The notes below the pieces were generated by a model. That model was not told the DNA's origin, did not search any database, and saw nothing but the letters and a program-made list of their open reading frames with translations. The position numbers and the translations under genes were made by a program. A DNA stretch of 64,000 nucleotides from Plectrocnemia conspersa. Its lineage: Eukaryota; Arthropoda; Insecta; Trichoptera; Polycentropodidae. The stretch covers positions 310,001 to 374,000 of the forward strand of contig VTFK01000285.1 in assembly GCA_009617715.1 (NCBI GenBank), in the 5' to 3' direction. Numbering within the stretch: the stretch's first letter is position 1; every line of letters begins with the position of its first letter. Positions 1-11,900 of this stretch are shown here, piece after piece.

Positions 1-190
1 GCCTTGCCAACCCGCCGGCGCTGACCCAGAGCCCCTTTCAAAAGTCGCTAAAGCGTTTCGATTATCCCCCATCTGCCGCCATCTCTTTGATGGATGGTAG
101 CCACAGCGATGAGCCAACTCGTCCCTACTACTATATACATATGTATAATACATATATACAACGTCTGCCCCTTTCAAGCGTCATCTAAAC
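1..190. other. GC-richer island at window start
   Basis: The first 120-190 bases are clearly richer in G and C than the following sequence and contain no intron-bounded coding frame I can recognise. A 101-codon open frame starts at 94 but shows no signal peptide, domain or codon pattern supporting it. It could be a conserved noncoding element or the edge of an exon that continues outside the window. Confidence 0.25.
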
Positions 191-2894
191 TAAAAGAAAA
201 ACAAAACATAACAGGTGATGTGCCTCAAGCTATGCACGCTGTTTCAGGATTTGCATCAAAGCTGGGTCAATTCTGGGATTTGTGGGTATATTTTTGTACT
301 ACTATATTTGTACTACGTGATATACGTTTTTCCCGATTTGAGTTGAATGAAGGTATGGAGGATTGTGTTACAGTTAATTCGATATTCCGGTTATTTTAAA
401 TAATTGCAATGTGTTATAAATAATAATTTCTTTACAATAGGCAAGCATATTGTGAAGAAATTATCTGTTTATTGAGTTCTTATATTTGTAGTAACGCGTA
501 TTTTTTTTATTAAATATCGGTATTTATCAAATTTATTTATTTAATGCTCGAATACAATACATATTAGTACCCTGATAAGTGGAGAAGATTATTATTTATT
601 ATAATTTTAAATTTCAAAAAGTTTAAGTAATACAGACGCGACTGGTTTTAGTTTTATCTATAATATATACACTGAAGATAAACAGCTGGGGCAAACTTCA
701 CTGAGAAACTCTAGCTTAGATCGCGGTATCGAGTGTTAATTATTTAGAGAAACAACATAGCTTCTATCGCTCAAGTATAAAGTGTAGCAGATAGATTATT
801 AAGGTGCGTGGTATAGGCGTGTCTATAATAATCATATACATAATATATACTAGATGATCCAATAAATAAATTTTATAAACAAACATAAACTTATATTCAG
901 AAAACATTTCGTATAATATATGCATAACATACAAACCACTGGTTCTATCATAATATATATCATATTTTTTAGAAGCTGTGTCTATTTATAAACCAAGGAA
1001 ATCTATATATGTATATATTTTACAACAATAACTTTTTTATCAATTAGGGCAGTAAATATAAAGTTGAAACTTGATAAGGAAAATCTGCTTTGTTAGCGAT
1101 ATTATTTAAGTGCCACTTGAAAAATGATGATGTATAAAAAATTAAAAAATATTTTAAGATCAAAGTTATATTAATTAATTACATATTTATAAAAATATAT
1201 TTTTTTTTAATAATAAGCTACATATTATTTAAAAAAAAGAGTGTTTATATTAGAAACAGATTTTACTTACAAGTATGAAATTAATACATTTTTACATCTA
1301 ATAAAATTAAGTTAAAAATTGTGTTTAGATTAATTATCTTTAAAATTTTATACAGTTCATCTTCCCTTTTATTATTATTATTTATTTCGCTTGTGCTATT
1401 CCTTGGAATTCCGGGAAGAGCTTTAGTGCGCCGTGGGTGAGAAAAGGTATCGGAACACTGATTTTCTTGCCTATTTATGTTTCGTATATTTTGCCACACC
1501 TTGTTTTTGAGATATACCCATAATAAACAAACCTAAGAGGGGCGGAAACCTAAGTTCGCGGAATAAAAAGGATGAGTTGGGTAAATATGAGAGTGGTAAA
1601 TTAAACATATTTTTTATTTGTCAATATCTTCTACCATAACAATAATATACCGAAACTTTATAAAATAGATTTTTATAGAAAAATGTCTGACAATATCTTT
1701 TCCTTAATATTTTTTAATCTAATTTTTCGTGACATTTTGATTTGATAGATGCTTTTAGTCAGAACGAATATAAGCATAATATATTTCAGTTATATTGACA
1801 CTTGATAAGCAATGTTTAAGAATTTTCTAATTAATATATAATTAGATATTTTTTTACGATAAAGTTTGGACTCAATTGTATCATTTATACAAAATCGCTA
1901 TTTTAGCGATATGATTTTTTCATATAATAACAAATTTGTCAATAATAAAACAATATACTCCTAATATAATCGATTACTATTTAGATAAACATTATTTATG
2001 CATTAAAAATATTAACGTAGTTTTTAAATATCTAGATACTAAACACACGAATGAAACTTTGAAGGAAAGTTACAAATATATATCAGTATCGGAAAACTTT
2101 GAAACTTCTAATAGCTTATAGTTTCACAATGTATCTAAACGCATACATATATAATATATATGTATAGTACAAGTAAATTTGTATTGGAATATATTTATTC
2201 AATTTCACCATCACAAAAAATTATTAAAACAACACAAAATCAAAACGAATTCAGTTTTCTCATGCACGAGTCAAACAAATCAGTTTATTTGTATTTTCAT
2301 ATATTAATTGAGACTAAATAAATAAGTTTCTACTGTAGATATAATATATAAATAAGCAAAATAAATATTTAATAACATATTCCAATAATTATAATATTTT
2401 ATTAGGATCATGAATATCAAGATTCTAATACATTTCATTGCTTATCTTAACGTATGGCACTTATTATGATATATTGAGCACGCATGTACTTTATTACCAA
2501 AGTTTATTCTTGGGCTTCTACTGCTACATATTATTTCCTTATTTTAAAGGTATATTTATTATCAAAAATAATTAACAATATAATAAAACCCTTATGCCGG
2601 ACTTATCGAATTACCCATCCGAAATAAAGTTGGGTAGAGTCGGGTTTTGGCGTATAATGAGAATTTATTGTATCAGTTAGATGAGCAACGATTTTATTAC
2701 ATTACCTCAGAAAATCATAACTCACATAATTAACGTTAATGCAAGTTTTAACAAGCTGAAAATGCCGTTTCATATATGTACCTGCCAATAACTAAGTTTT
2801 TGATTATGTTTCTTATTAGTATTTAAATAATTAAAATACATACATGAGATTTTAATAGCACTAGCTTATAATAAATAAATTTATTATTATCGTT

Positions 2895-2930
2895 AGCTTC
2901 GGTACCTCACGACAGTGAGGTACCGAAGCT
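2895..2930. repeat. Perfect 16-bp hairpin with 4-nt loop
   Basis: The arms at 2895-2910 and 2915-2930 are exact reverse complements (arm AGCTTCGGTACCTCAC) separated by the loop GACA. With one mismatch the pairing extends a few bases further. There is no T-tract, which argues against a terminator. It resembles the hairpin at 21041-21080 in arm length and loop size but not in sequence. Confidence 0.75.
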
Positions 2931-3229
2931 ATCGAGTGTGCGGATACCGGACTCTCAACTATTTTGGTTTTAAATATTATTTTTGCTTCGTTCTGATTTT
3001 TTTACCCTATTTTGAAATTCAGTGCTTGATATTAGATATTAAAACCATTTGTAGCTGTGCGATTTACAATATAAATGCGGAGAGATCGCGCGTGCGGGTC
3101 CTAAAGATATGCGGTTGATCCTAGTGAATTTTTGACTGTTACCGCGTTACTGCGTTAATTTGCGCACTACATAGACAAATATTTAGGACTTTCAACGATA
3201 TTAAAATATAGTAATAATATTCGAATATT

Positions 3230-3640
3230 CAATCAAGAACTCTACCAACATTTATTACTACTCGTAATGCAGTCTCTGTGGAATGTTTTTCTTTGAATTC
3301 TGATTATTGTTTACGTATAATGTTTTGTGAAAAAATAAAATCCTTTAATTGTGTTATTACTACTTCTTTCATTGCGTTATTGTTCTCATTTCATAAATCC
3401 TTCTACTGTTTTTTTTATTTTATGTATATATATGATAGTAGCAATCTTCAAATTATCGATATATTTCCTTTGAAAATTGCTTTATTTATAATACTAAATA
3501 ATGTAATTTAGTTATTAATATTTTCAATGTTTCTTTAATTATAATATATTCACATCCAATTCATCAGGACTTGTTCCTATTTTTAATTTACAATTTATGT
3601 TTTGAATTTTTTCTTGAGATACTGATATGAATTCTCCATT
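3230..3640 (-). pseudogene. Decayed LINE reverse transcriptase fragment
   Basis: Reading the minus strand gives broken frames that still match the N-terminal half of a non-LTR reverse transcriptase. A K-L-K-x-G-T-S-P-D-E-L stretch near 3550-3600 resembles the usual K-SPGPDG motif. Further on, a QL-DFIF segment leads into SEFKEKHSTETALRV at about 3250-3300, which corresponds to the 'QxGFRxxHSTETAL' block of RT motif 2. Several in-frame stops and high A+T show it is dead. It may belong to the same family as the RT fossil at 25.3-25.8 kb, but the two pieces cover different motifs and cannot be aligned by eye. Confidence 0.5.
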
Positions 3641-4510
3641 TTTAAATTAAATGCTTAATTATTGTATCGTACTAATTTATTAAACTGAGGTATTGAATTT
3701 ACAAATTCTTTGATGCTCTCAATGTAGTATGTATTGATTTTATCTTATCATATGATGGTCCTTTATATACATTTCTAATAATTTTCGTTTCTCTGAATAG
3801 GATTAATTCTTTTTTACCATATCTTATTCTGGACATATTTTATTTAATCTATCGACTTTAATATTTTTTAGCCTGCCATATTTTTATATGGTTGTAATGC
3901 TTTCAAATTTTTATTTAAAACTTTATATTCTACTCATTTTGTTTTTATTATTTTAAATATTTTACATGGTTTATCTTTTATATTTTAAGCATTTTTTAAA
4001 TTTATTTAATCTTCTTGGGGAAAGAGGAGGAGATTAACATCTCTATAATTTTTCCATTCATCCGAAATTAAAATATGTGTTTTTATCTGAATACTATTTT
4101 TACGGAAGCAAGTTTAAGGTTGTATAAGTTCGGTAACGATGGTTGCTTGTTGTTTGTTTGGAAACAATATTTTGGCTGACCTATTAATTGCCTTCGATCA
4201 TAAGGTTCTCTTTGATTAAATTGTGTGGCTTTTTTAACGGGTTTTGTGGAACGAATTGCGTTTCAATAGGATCATTAACATTAACAAAAATAAGTTATCA
4301 ATGAATTTCAGAAACATTTTCTTATTTTGTATAAAGTGAGCGAACATTGATCTATCGCGATTAAAAATTGACTTAAGTCTAATAAACTTGTTGTCAATCA
4401 AGTAAAGCAAAATACGTTTTTATTTGTATCAAATAACCCTCGTATAAAGCAACGACAAGAAATGATCTTAGGTTCAGGTATCTGGCATGATTAAAAAATT
4501 GAAAACCAAT

Positions 4511-4521
4511 GGGGGGGGGGG
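4511..4521 (+). repeat. Homopolymer tract of 11 G
   Basis: An uninterrupted run of eleven G lies at the left edge of a GC-richer island. G-tracts this long are rare in AT-rich DNA and are prone to length variation and to sequencing error. Confidence 0.9.
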
Positions 4522-4529
4522 TGAAACCA

Positions 4530-4860
4530 ATGATAAAAGGAGCATAAATCGAAACAAACGATCAGCGAGGGGCGCGCGTAATGGGCGTGTAATTTAGCTC
4601 TCGAGATTAATATCCGCCATTCTGCGAGAGAGAATGTATCCGAGATTAATCGCTTCCTCTGAAACTGAAACGTTATGCTATCCTCCATCCATAGGTAAGA
4701 TGATGAAACTCCGGAAGGGGAAAATTTGTTGGTACACATCCGAACCCTCGATTTATCTGCACGGTTCGGTTCACCCTTAATTCATTCAACCCTTATACAT
4801 TATTTAAACGGCCAGATATTCCGAGTGATTCTCGCGCAAATTGAATTATTAACGCGATGG
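4530..4860. other. GC-richer island, candidate conserved noncoding element
   Basis: The base composition rises and low-complexity A/T runs disappear. A repeated CGAGATTAAT word occurs at about 4600 and 4640. No frame with splice borders is convincing. The repeated word contains ATTAAT, a homeodomain-type core, so a cis-regulatory role is possible but unproven. Confidence 0.3.
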
Positions 4861-5539
4861 ATATTATCATTCATATTATAACTGTTTGATGACTTTTATA
4901 TTCTAGTCATAAATATTTATAGATAAGTTTTTGTTTGAAATAGTATGTCCATTTAGATTAAACGATTTGAATGTTTATGGTATAAAATATGCAGTAATTT
5001 ACTATTTTTAGTTTTTAATATTTCGACAAATTGTAATCAATACTAAAATAACGATATTTATTTAATAAAATAAGTTAAATTAACTACATATTTTATTTAA
5101 GGATTCTTTTATTAAAATAAAATGTAAAATATGTTATTATATTTCTTGAATCATTAGCCTAATGCGTTACAACGGGGTAAACACAATGAGCAACTATTAA
5201 GTAGTGAGACACCAGACTGAAATATCATAATATTATCCACTAATATATGTTTTATGTATTTTTTATTTTGATTGTATGATTTATTTGGTACAATATTTTT
5301 TATTAAATATTTATTATTTACACAGCAATATCAACTCAAAGAGTTGTTGATTGAGAATGTAAAAATACACAAGAAGCTTTCAAAATTTACAACCATTAAT
5401 TAATGTATTGATTTTATAGAGAATTTCAACCAACCAAATAAATTTAAGTGGTTACCTATAGACCTTTAATCAACACTCAGTTTTAGCAATTAACAACATT
5501 AATTAGTATTTTTGCCTTTGATGGCCCAATATAGCATGA

Positions 5540-6140
5540 TATTAATTATTAACAGCGAGGCGCTAAGCGTTTTTCGATATTGAAGGAAAACAGCCATGAA
5601 ATTTCATTGAGCGATGATCAATCAAGCGCAGAACCTGCTTCAAACATTTTTAATACATCCTAACGAAAACCTTGAATTTTTTATCTCAATAAACTTAAAT
5701 CTTAAATTGAACACGCTTATGATAATTCCAAGGATGTTGTCCCGTCCAACAGGTATTCGATAATGTCAATCCGGGAACGAGAACATGATCAGATATTCAG
5801 ACTATTCCGATTTCATTAGCATATATATTGATGTCATGCCTCTTATCTAGGTCACCTTAACTATATATGATTAATTACTTGTGTATTAGGAACATGTTGA
5901 CTTAACGAGAAACGCCTCTATATATGCGTATTTAGATAATTATATAAACCTTCGTTAGTAATCTCACATTAGGTTTGTAATGGACCTATTCAAAGCGATG
6001 CGAAGCCTCGTTAATGTACTTGACCCAAGACGGACCATGTTAACGTCTTTGGAAGGTTTTAAGGATCTATCCTCGCTTATCGAGACTGCTAATTGTTTGC
6101 GAGCACAATAAAATGTTTCTAATTAGGATTACGACTCACG
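5540..6140. other. Complex noncoding island upstream of CUB gene
   Basis: About 600 bases of higher-complexity, moderately GC-richer sequence without an open frame. It stands out against flanking poly(A/T)-rich DNA and shows no match to the repeat families found elsewhere in the window. A conserved noncoding element is the simplest reading. Confidence 0.25.
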
Positions 6141-7159
6141 TTAGTGTTGATGAGTAACCTTTGTGGTTAAGACTTATTTTGCCCATTTTATTTTAATATG
6201 AAAGTTATCTATAGCAATATGTTAAATGAAACTGCATCAATTTTATTATGTGTATTTTAATATAATGTTTCATGAGTAATATCTGTTTTATAGAACAGAT
6301 ACTGAATTATTAGTATTCTATTTGATGATAATTCCACAAAAATCCCTAAATTTTATTACAGAATTACATGCTCTCTTAATGTATATATTTATAATTTGTA
6401 TTAATGTAATGCAATATTATTTTAAAATAACTCATTGTGTCTATAACATATTTTTTTTAAATGTATTGTTTTTATATATATAAGTAAGTCTTTGATAATT
6501 ATTTTTCTCAAACCTTTATGATTGCTTATTAACATTTAAAATATATGAAAAGCTGAGCTGTTACCTTGAAATTAAAATTAAATTATTCTACTATACTAAT
6601 AACTGTGAACGTGGCTATATTTTTTTATTAATTGCTGTATAGTGTCTACTTCTGTAAAGTAATGTATATTATTATTTATAATTGCTTTTTTATTTGTACT
6701 ACTTGTATTTAATTTTATAAAATCGTTGATTAAAACATTATTAAATTTAGCTTCAAAATCTTATTGAATTACTTTTGCAATAAAATGTCAATTCAAATTA
6801 CATTTTATATATACATTACAATACTAATAAAATGTTTACATCACGAGTAAAACATCGCTTACAACAAAAACCATTTATGTTAGCAAAAAGCTAATTACAG
6901 ATATATGAATTATATTTAATAATATTATTTTAAACTTTACGAATCACGTTGTATAAAATGAAGAAAATTTTATTTTATTCCAACTCCGTTCGCTTACCAA
7001 ATGAAATTAGCAAAAAGACGCAAAGATTTGTGATTTAAATAAATACATTGTGACTAGAGATTGCAATAACACTGGGATTGTTAAATGCAGCCACACTTTC
7101 TGTTTTTCGTGTGGTGAAAACCAGTCATCTGCTCAAGAAGTGAATCAAGAAATGCAAAC

Positions 7160-7830
7160 CAGTATTACTGAGAGAAAAAACAGCCTATCGGTATTATCAT
7201 TTTTTTTTATTAATAATTAATAAAATAGAGCAAAATAATAATATTTATAAATAAGTTTTGCCGTAATATTATATATTGTTAAATGTTGATATACGCTTGC
7301 GAATTTTTTAAAAAAAAAAACAAAGGATCAAAATTTGGAACATTTTCTTTGAAGATATTGAATGAAAATGTAATAACAAGTGTCGTCTTAATATATTTTT
7401 TTAATTTAATAAGCAAACAGGGAAAATTTCCACTTTAATTGACAGCATTTATGATCAATTATCCGTCTGACTATGTATATTTCGTGTTTTAAACAATCAG
7501 AAACGTTTTAACAACCTTCCTTACATTCAGGTACTTCTAAAAATACTTTATACGCTGATTCTTTATTGTATTGTATATAATAACTAATAAAAATCAATAA
7601 CACAATAACCTTTTTAATTTTTCCTCACGGTCGGAAAAAAATATTTTTAAAAATTCGTGCGGCAGATATTTTTTTGGAACAAAAAGTCTAAAAAAAATCA
7701 TTGTCTTTTATGGACTGCTTCTGGATGCCTCCTAAATTTTTATCGCAATTTTTTTGATGAAATATATTTCTATATTATTCATTATTTTTTGTGAGTTATG
7801 ATTTTATGAAAGAACCTAATGATGAAGGAG
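7160..7830 (+). repeat. Diverged direct duplication, copy A
   Basis: This segment aligns by eye in the same orientation with 8460-9525. Shared landmarks, in the same order, include CTGACTATGTATATTTC, CCTTACATTCAGGTACTTCT, AAAAATCAATAA, CGCTTCTGGATGC-type words and ATTTCTATATTATTCATTA. Spacing is about 1.7 kb over most of its length. It sits inside the hAT-like element and has no intact open frame. Confidence 0.7.
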
Positions 7831-8459
7831 TGCTTAGATAATTGTAAATCTGTTTGATTAAAAAGCGATATATTTTTGACTAAAAACGGATTTATATGCA
7901 GAATACTTAAATCTTATAAAATTAGAACAATTTATTTTATTCTTCGTTTACTATTGGTAATTTCTGCATATATTTTACTGTTTAAAAGCAGCAATTTTTT
8001 TGTTATTTTTAGTCTAATATGCAACAAACTAAAAAGAAAAGTCATTTTTGAAACAATAATTGCGCCAATAAGAAATTTTTAGCGTCATATAATATCAAAA
8101 TAGTGAATAAAACTCGCGTAGATATAACAAAATCATTACTTTTGTTGGCTAATTTATGGTCACATCATCTGCAATTTAATTCTATATTTAAATGATTTTA
8201 TTATTATAATTAGGACTATAACAAAAAATAAATATTGCTAAATTTGAAATCAATTTTGGTGAAAAAATAAATTCACACTTTCGTAGTGATTTTAATATCA
8301 AAAATACACATTTTCAATTTTAAGAAATTCAGCTTTTAATAAATTAAATAAATTATATGTAAAACGTGTGCTATTAAAATCTATCATGAAAATGCAATTA
8401 AATATGATGGTAACAAAAATGTATTATAAAAATACTTTTTGTATCGATGAAATAATACC

Positions 8460-9525
8460 GGTATTACTGAGGGAGAAAACAGTCAATACTGGTATTACTG
8501 GTATTGACATTATTATTATTTTACTTGATTGGTAAAAAAACGGTTCAAAAAATATATTGTTTTTAAAAATTCTATCGCTTAGCACATTTTGACAATGAAT
8601 TATTTATTTATTAGATTACATCATTTTTTTAATTTAAATTTAATTTATGTAAAAAAAAAATTAATTTCTTACAAAATTTATAAATGTATTTAAGCAATCT
8701 CTTTAAAAACCAAGTATATTTAAAGTTTCATCTCATAATCTCGATCTTATTTTCATGCAAATCAACACTTGTAGGACGAATTGTTTTTAAAACTTTCGAA
8801 GGAATGAGATCTAGATATGGAATAACTCCACTAGGTTTATGTTATAAAACATATTTTTTAATAAATCTGTAAACACTTTATAAAACGGAAATGATACGTA
8901 TATCATACAATTGAAACAAGTTTTTAGGTAAAACTCATAAAGTACAACTATACATAATTGCCATAATGTGTTTTGTCAACTAATCTGTTAGATGTCCATT
9001 CATGCAAAGACGAAAAAATCAAATGGAAACGTTTTCTTTGAATATATGGAATGAAATAACTATATAAAAGCTTAATAGCTAATATCATCTCCATATTTTT
9101 TTAAATATAATAAACAAGCAGAGCAAATTTCGACTTAATTATCCATCTGACTATGTATATTTCATGTTTCCAAGAATAAGAAGCATTTAAGCAATCTTCC
9201 TTACATTCAGGTACTTCTAAAACTATTTCACACTCTGATTCTTAATTGTGTTGCTTAAGAGTACCAATAAAAATCAATAAGACGATTGTGTACAAAAACC
9301 TTTTTGGCTCATTTATTTTTTACATTGTCTTAAAAACTATTTTTAAAAATGCGGGTGCTAAATCTGTTGGAACAATAAGTCTAAGAATACATCGTCTTTG
9401 ACAAAATATCGTCTTTCATCGACCGCTTCTGGATGCTTCCTATTTTTTTATACTAATAAAAAATATTTCTATATTATTCATTAATTTTTGTCAGTTATGA
9501 TTATCCGAAAGAACCTTCTGAGAAA
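8460..9525 (+). repeat. Diverged direct duplication, copy B
   Basis: This is the partner of copy A at 7160-7830 and shares its ordered landmark words. It begins with an ACCGGTATTACTGAGGGAG block matching the AGTATTACTGAGAGA block of copy A. It is longer than A because of an unmatched insertion between about 8530 and 9005. Neither copy preserves an open reading frame. Confidence 0.65.
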
Positions 9526-9924
9526 ATTTGTTCAAAATGCGACATAATTTTTCTAAAAAAATATATTTATGAGATATATTATGATTGTGATTGAGATATT
9601 ATTTATTTGTATAATGTTATTTTATTTATTGTACATTTAATATTTATTTTAGAATATCACAATACTATTTATTTTCGAAAGAATTATCTCTCGTATATTT
9701 TTTTCTGCTCATATTAAAAGTAACGTTAATTCAATTTAAATTATAAATGTTTATATGAACATTATAAAATAAAAAATACGTAAATACTGCATATTATTAA
9801 ATCAATCCCCTATAATGAGCATCATCTTAATCTCCAATTCAGCTTTCAAGCAACATAAGCATCGTCGTTTTCTTAATTTTAAGCAATGGAAATATCGGTT
9901 TCAATAAATAAAATGTACAAATTA

Positions 9925-10032
9925 AAAAAAAAAATTTATTCAACCGGTATTTTATTTTTAATACCGGTAATATCGATTTTTACTCCAATACCGATATTAC
10001 TGGTATCGGTACTACCGGCAATGCAATCCCTA
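9925..10032 (-). repeat. hAT terminal block with ACCGGTATT repeats
   Basis: The last 108 bases of the hAT-like element contain five or more variants of the word ACCGGTATT in both orientations, ending in GCAATCCCTA. Dense subterminal repeats next to the terminal inverted repeat are typical transposase-binding regions of hAT elements. Confidence 0.5.
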
Positions 10033-10662
10033 ATTTTTACATCCCTTGTTAAGCCAGTTTTTGATGCACTGATATCGAAAAGTGCTAAATATGTTATTGT
10101 TTTTGGGTAAAGAGTGAAAGTATTAATCGACCCAATGTAGTCAAAAATTAAAAATATAAATTCTATATGCGGCCCTTGATAATTTTTTTTTTAAACTATA
10201 TCAAATGCTTTATTATATTTAAAACATACTAATATTAATCTATGAGATTTTGAAGTCTTTGATGAAATATAATTATTATATAATAAGCAATGATTTTGTT
10301 TTATTTTTTAATTTATATAAGAATAGCAAAGTAAAGGGTTGCGTTAGGAATTCCGAACATAACTTCAACGTCAAAAAACTCGGGCAAAAAGTTACGTAAG
10401 AAAGAGCTTTCACTTGATCCTGATGGAACGAAGTTTCGGTAAAGTTTTCTACAATAGTTTCTTAGTTATATGTTTTTTTCTCTTTGAAATCGATTTATAA
10501 TCATCTGCGGTTAATGCTCCCTTTATTTACTAACAACGCCATGGTTAGAGACATTGTTTTTTTAATCTTAAGTTAGATTTAAAAATAATGGCATAATCAT
10601 TTCTTATAAGTATAATATATAGTTTAATACTGTGAACTAACAAATTATTTTTATTTTTCCAG

Positions 10663-10822
10663 ATGTAACACGACAGCTGAAAACTTCAACAATGGACCGG
10701 CAAACTGTATAGAAATATGTTTGCCGACGTTTGCAAACTGTTGTGAGTCGATGCTGTAACCGACATAAAAGAAATGCTAAAACAAATTATGGATAGCCAG
10801 GGTTAAACCCGAAGCTGGAATA
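10663..10822 (+). other. 5' UTR part of first coding exon
   Basis: A strong pyrimidine tract ending in TTTTTCCAG (acceptor AG at 10661-10662) precedes 160 bases that lead to the start codon of the CUB protein, so this exon is probably spliced from an upstream untranslated exon. The leader contains several upstream ATGs, each followed quickly by a stop: ATG-TAA at its first bases, a 6-codon frame from 10693 and another short frame from 10718. Such upstream ORFs usually lower translation of the main frame. Confidence 0.55.
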
Positions 10823-11355
10823 ATGTGGTCCATTTTGGCGATCACCGTCCTCTTCTCCGGCTTATCTTCAGCTGCTTCTCCATCTTGCGGAGGCGTGTTG
10901 ACCAATAGGAACGGGGTGATACACACACCTAATTTTCCTTTACCTTTCAACACACCCATACACTGTCAATGGCTAATATCCAAAGGAGAGAACGAAGGAA
11001 ATGCTTCGATCGTGGTGTATTTGACTCAAGTTTTTGTGACCAGCGGTCTTAAGTTCACCGAATATTTATATTACGATGATGCTTATAAGGCAGGAGCTAG
11101 GGTTGTGCACACAGTGAGCGAATCTAGTGCGACGCATGTGAAATGGCTCCAAGTAGCCGGTCCATTTCTGCTTATCGAGCTGGTGCTGGCACGGCTCGAA
11201 GGTCATCATCTTCGAGCTCTGCCAAAACTGCTGGACGTGTACGGGTTCAACATTACTTATGAGATAAGCGCCGGAGCGAATCCTGTGAAGCCCTATCAAT
11301 GTAACACTATTGAGTGTCGCTTTTTAGGGCACTGCTATGCTAACAAGAATTTCAC
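10823..11355 (+). CDS. CUB/EGF protein, coding exon 1 (signal peptide, CUB, start of EGF1)
   Basis: The start codon has A at -3 and opens a typical signal peptide (MWSILAITVLFSGLSSA), so the protein enters the secretory pathway. Residues about 22-150 form a CUB domain: the opening CGG-LT--NGVIHTPNFP motif, the CQWLI strand with the second cysteine, and a long beta-rich stretch ending in NITYEI. The exon then starts an EGF-like module with cysteines in C-N-T-I-E-C-R-F-L-G-H-C-Y. It ends at a consensus donor (TTCAC|GTGAGT) with two bases of a codon left over. CUB-EGF combinations are usual in extracellular proteins that bind ligands or adhere. The family member cannot be named from sequence alone. 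Reading through the donor gives an immediate stop. Confidence 0.9.
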
Positions 11356-11610
11356 GTGAGTATTAAAGTACATATAAATAATCTTAATACCACAGTTAAA
11401 TTAATTTTAAATTAACTATTTTTTATTAACTATATTTTACAACAAAAACAAGTGCATATTAACGGTTTTAAACCAAGCTAAATTAAATTTGAACAATATT
11501 CATACAAATATAAATTCATTTAAACAAATGAATGCACTTCTTGTTCCCTTAGTAACAAACAAACAAAAAAAAATAAAACACAAGATCGAATCAAAGACGA
11601 CGTAGCTTGA

Positions 11611-11814
11611 GTCTGTGTCGGCCGAGATAAAGTCAAAATTACGCCCAAGATTGGTGGTCCAAATGTCGGCAAACGAGATGCGAGTAAGAAAAGGCGCGAT
11701 ACGAGAATAAAGCCCTCACATCTTAAAAAGCTAAGTAAAGTGTTGAATAAATCCGGCAAAATCTTAAACAAAATATGTACAAGGCATGGCCATAGTTATG
11801 GGGCACCACAATAA
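11611..11814 (+). other. Unrecognised 67-codon lysine/arginine-rich open frame without ATG
   Basis: The frame runs from just after a TGA at 11608 to a TAA at 11812 and encodes a basic segment rich in K and R, with VKITPKIGGPNVGK near its start. Its base composition is richer in GC than the surrounding intron, as for a relic of coding DNA. There is no start codon, no splice border that fits the host gene and no domain I know. It may be a fragment of a transposon or a processed gene. Confidence 0.2.
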
Positions 11815-11900
11815 AATCGTGAAAATTTCAATAAAAAACCGATCGAGGTTTTTCAAAGAGTTTATTTTAAGCTCATTTTTAATATTTAATAGGCCCACAT

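Larger units (their letters stand above)
7055..10032. mobile_element. hAT-like element with decayed 8-bp target duplication
   Basis: The ends form imperfect terminal inverted repeats: the left end begins TAGAGATTGCAATA, and the right end read inward begins TAGGGATTGCATTG. Flanking octamers are ATTGTGAC (7047-7054) and ATTTTTAC (10033-10040), identical at 6 of 8 positions, as expected of an old hAT-type insertion. Subterminal ACCGGTATT-like words occur near both ends and again around 8455-8520. The interior is AT-rich with no intact transposase. It carries a diverged direct duplication (7160-7830 and 8460-9525), so it may be two related copies that were joined or nested. Confidence 0.45.
1..10662. 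other. Upstream noncoding region (intergenic or 5' UTR intron)
   Basis: No coding exon is supported before the splice acceptor at 10661-10662. The stretch is AT-rich with short GC-richer islands (1-190, 4530-4860, 5540-6140), a decayed LINE reverse transcriptase on the minus strand near 3.2-3.6 kb, a hAT-like element at 7055-10032 and one perfect hairpin at 2895-2930. The acceptor directly before the CUB exon suggests that at least one untranslated exon lies further upstream, inside or outside the window. I see no recognisable promoter. The short open frames here have no domain I recognise and are at the length expected by chance in AT-rich DNA. Confidence 0.6.

Noticed and set aside
10777..10959. 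Minus-strand frames overlapping the CUB exon (10777-10959, 11066-11299)
   Set aside because: They are antisense shadows of the CUB coding exon.
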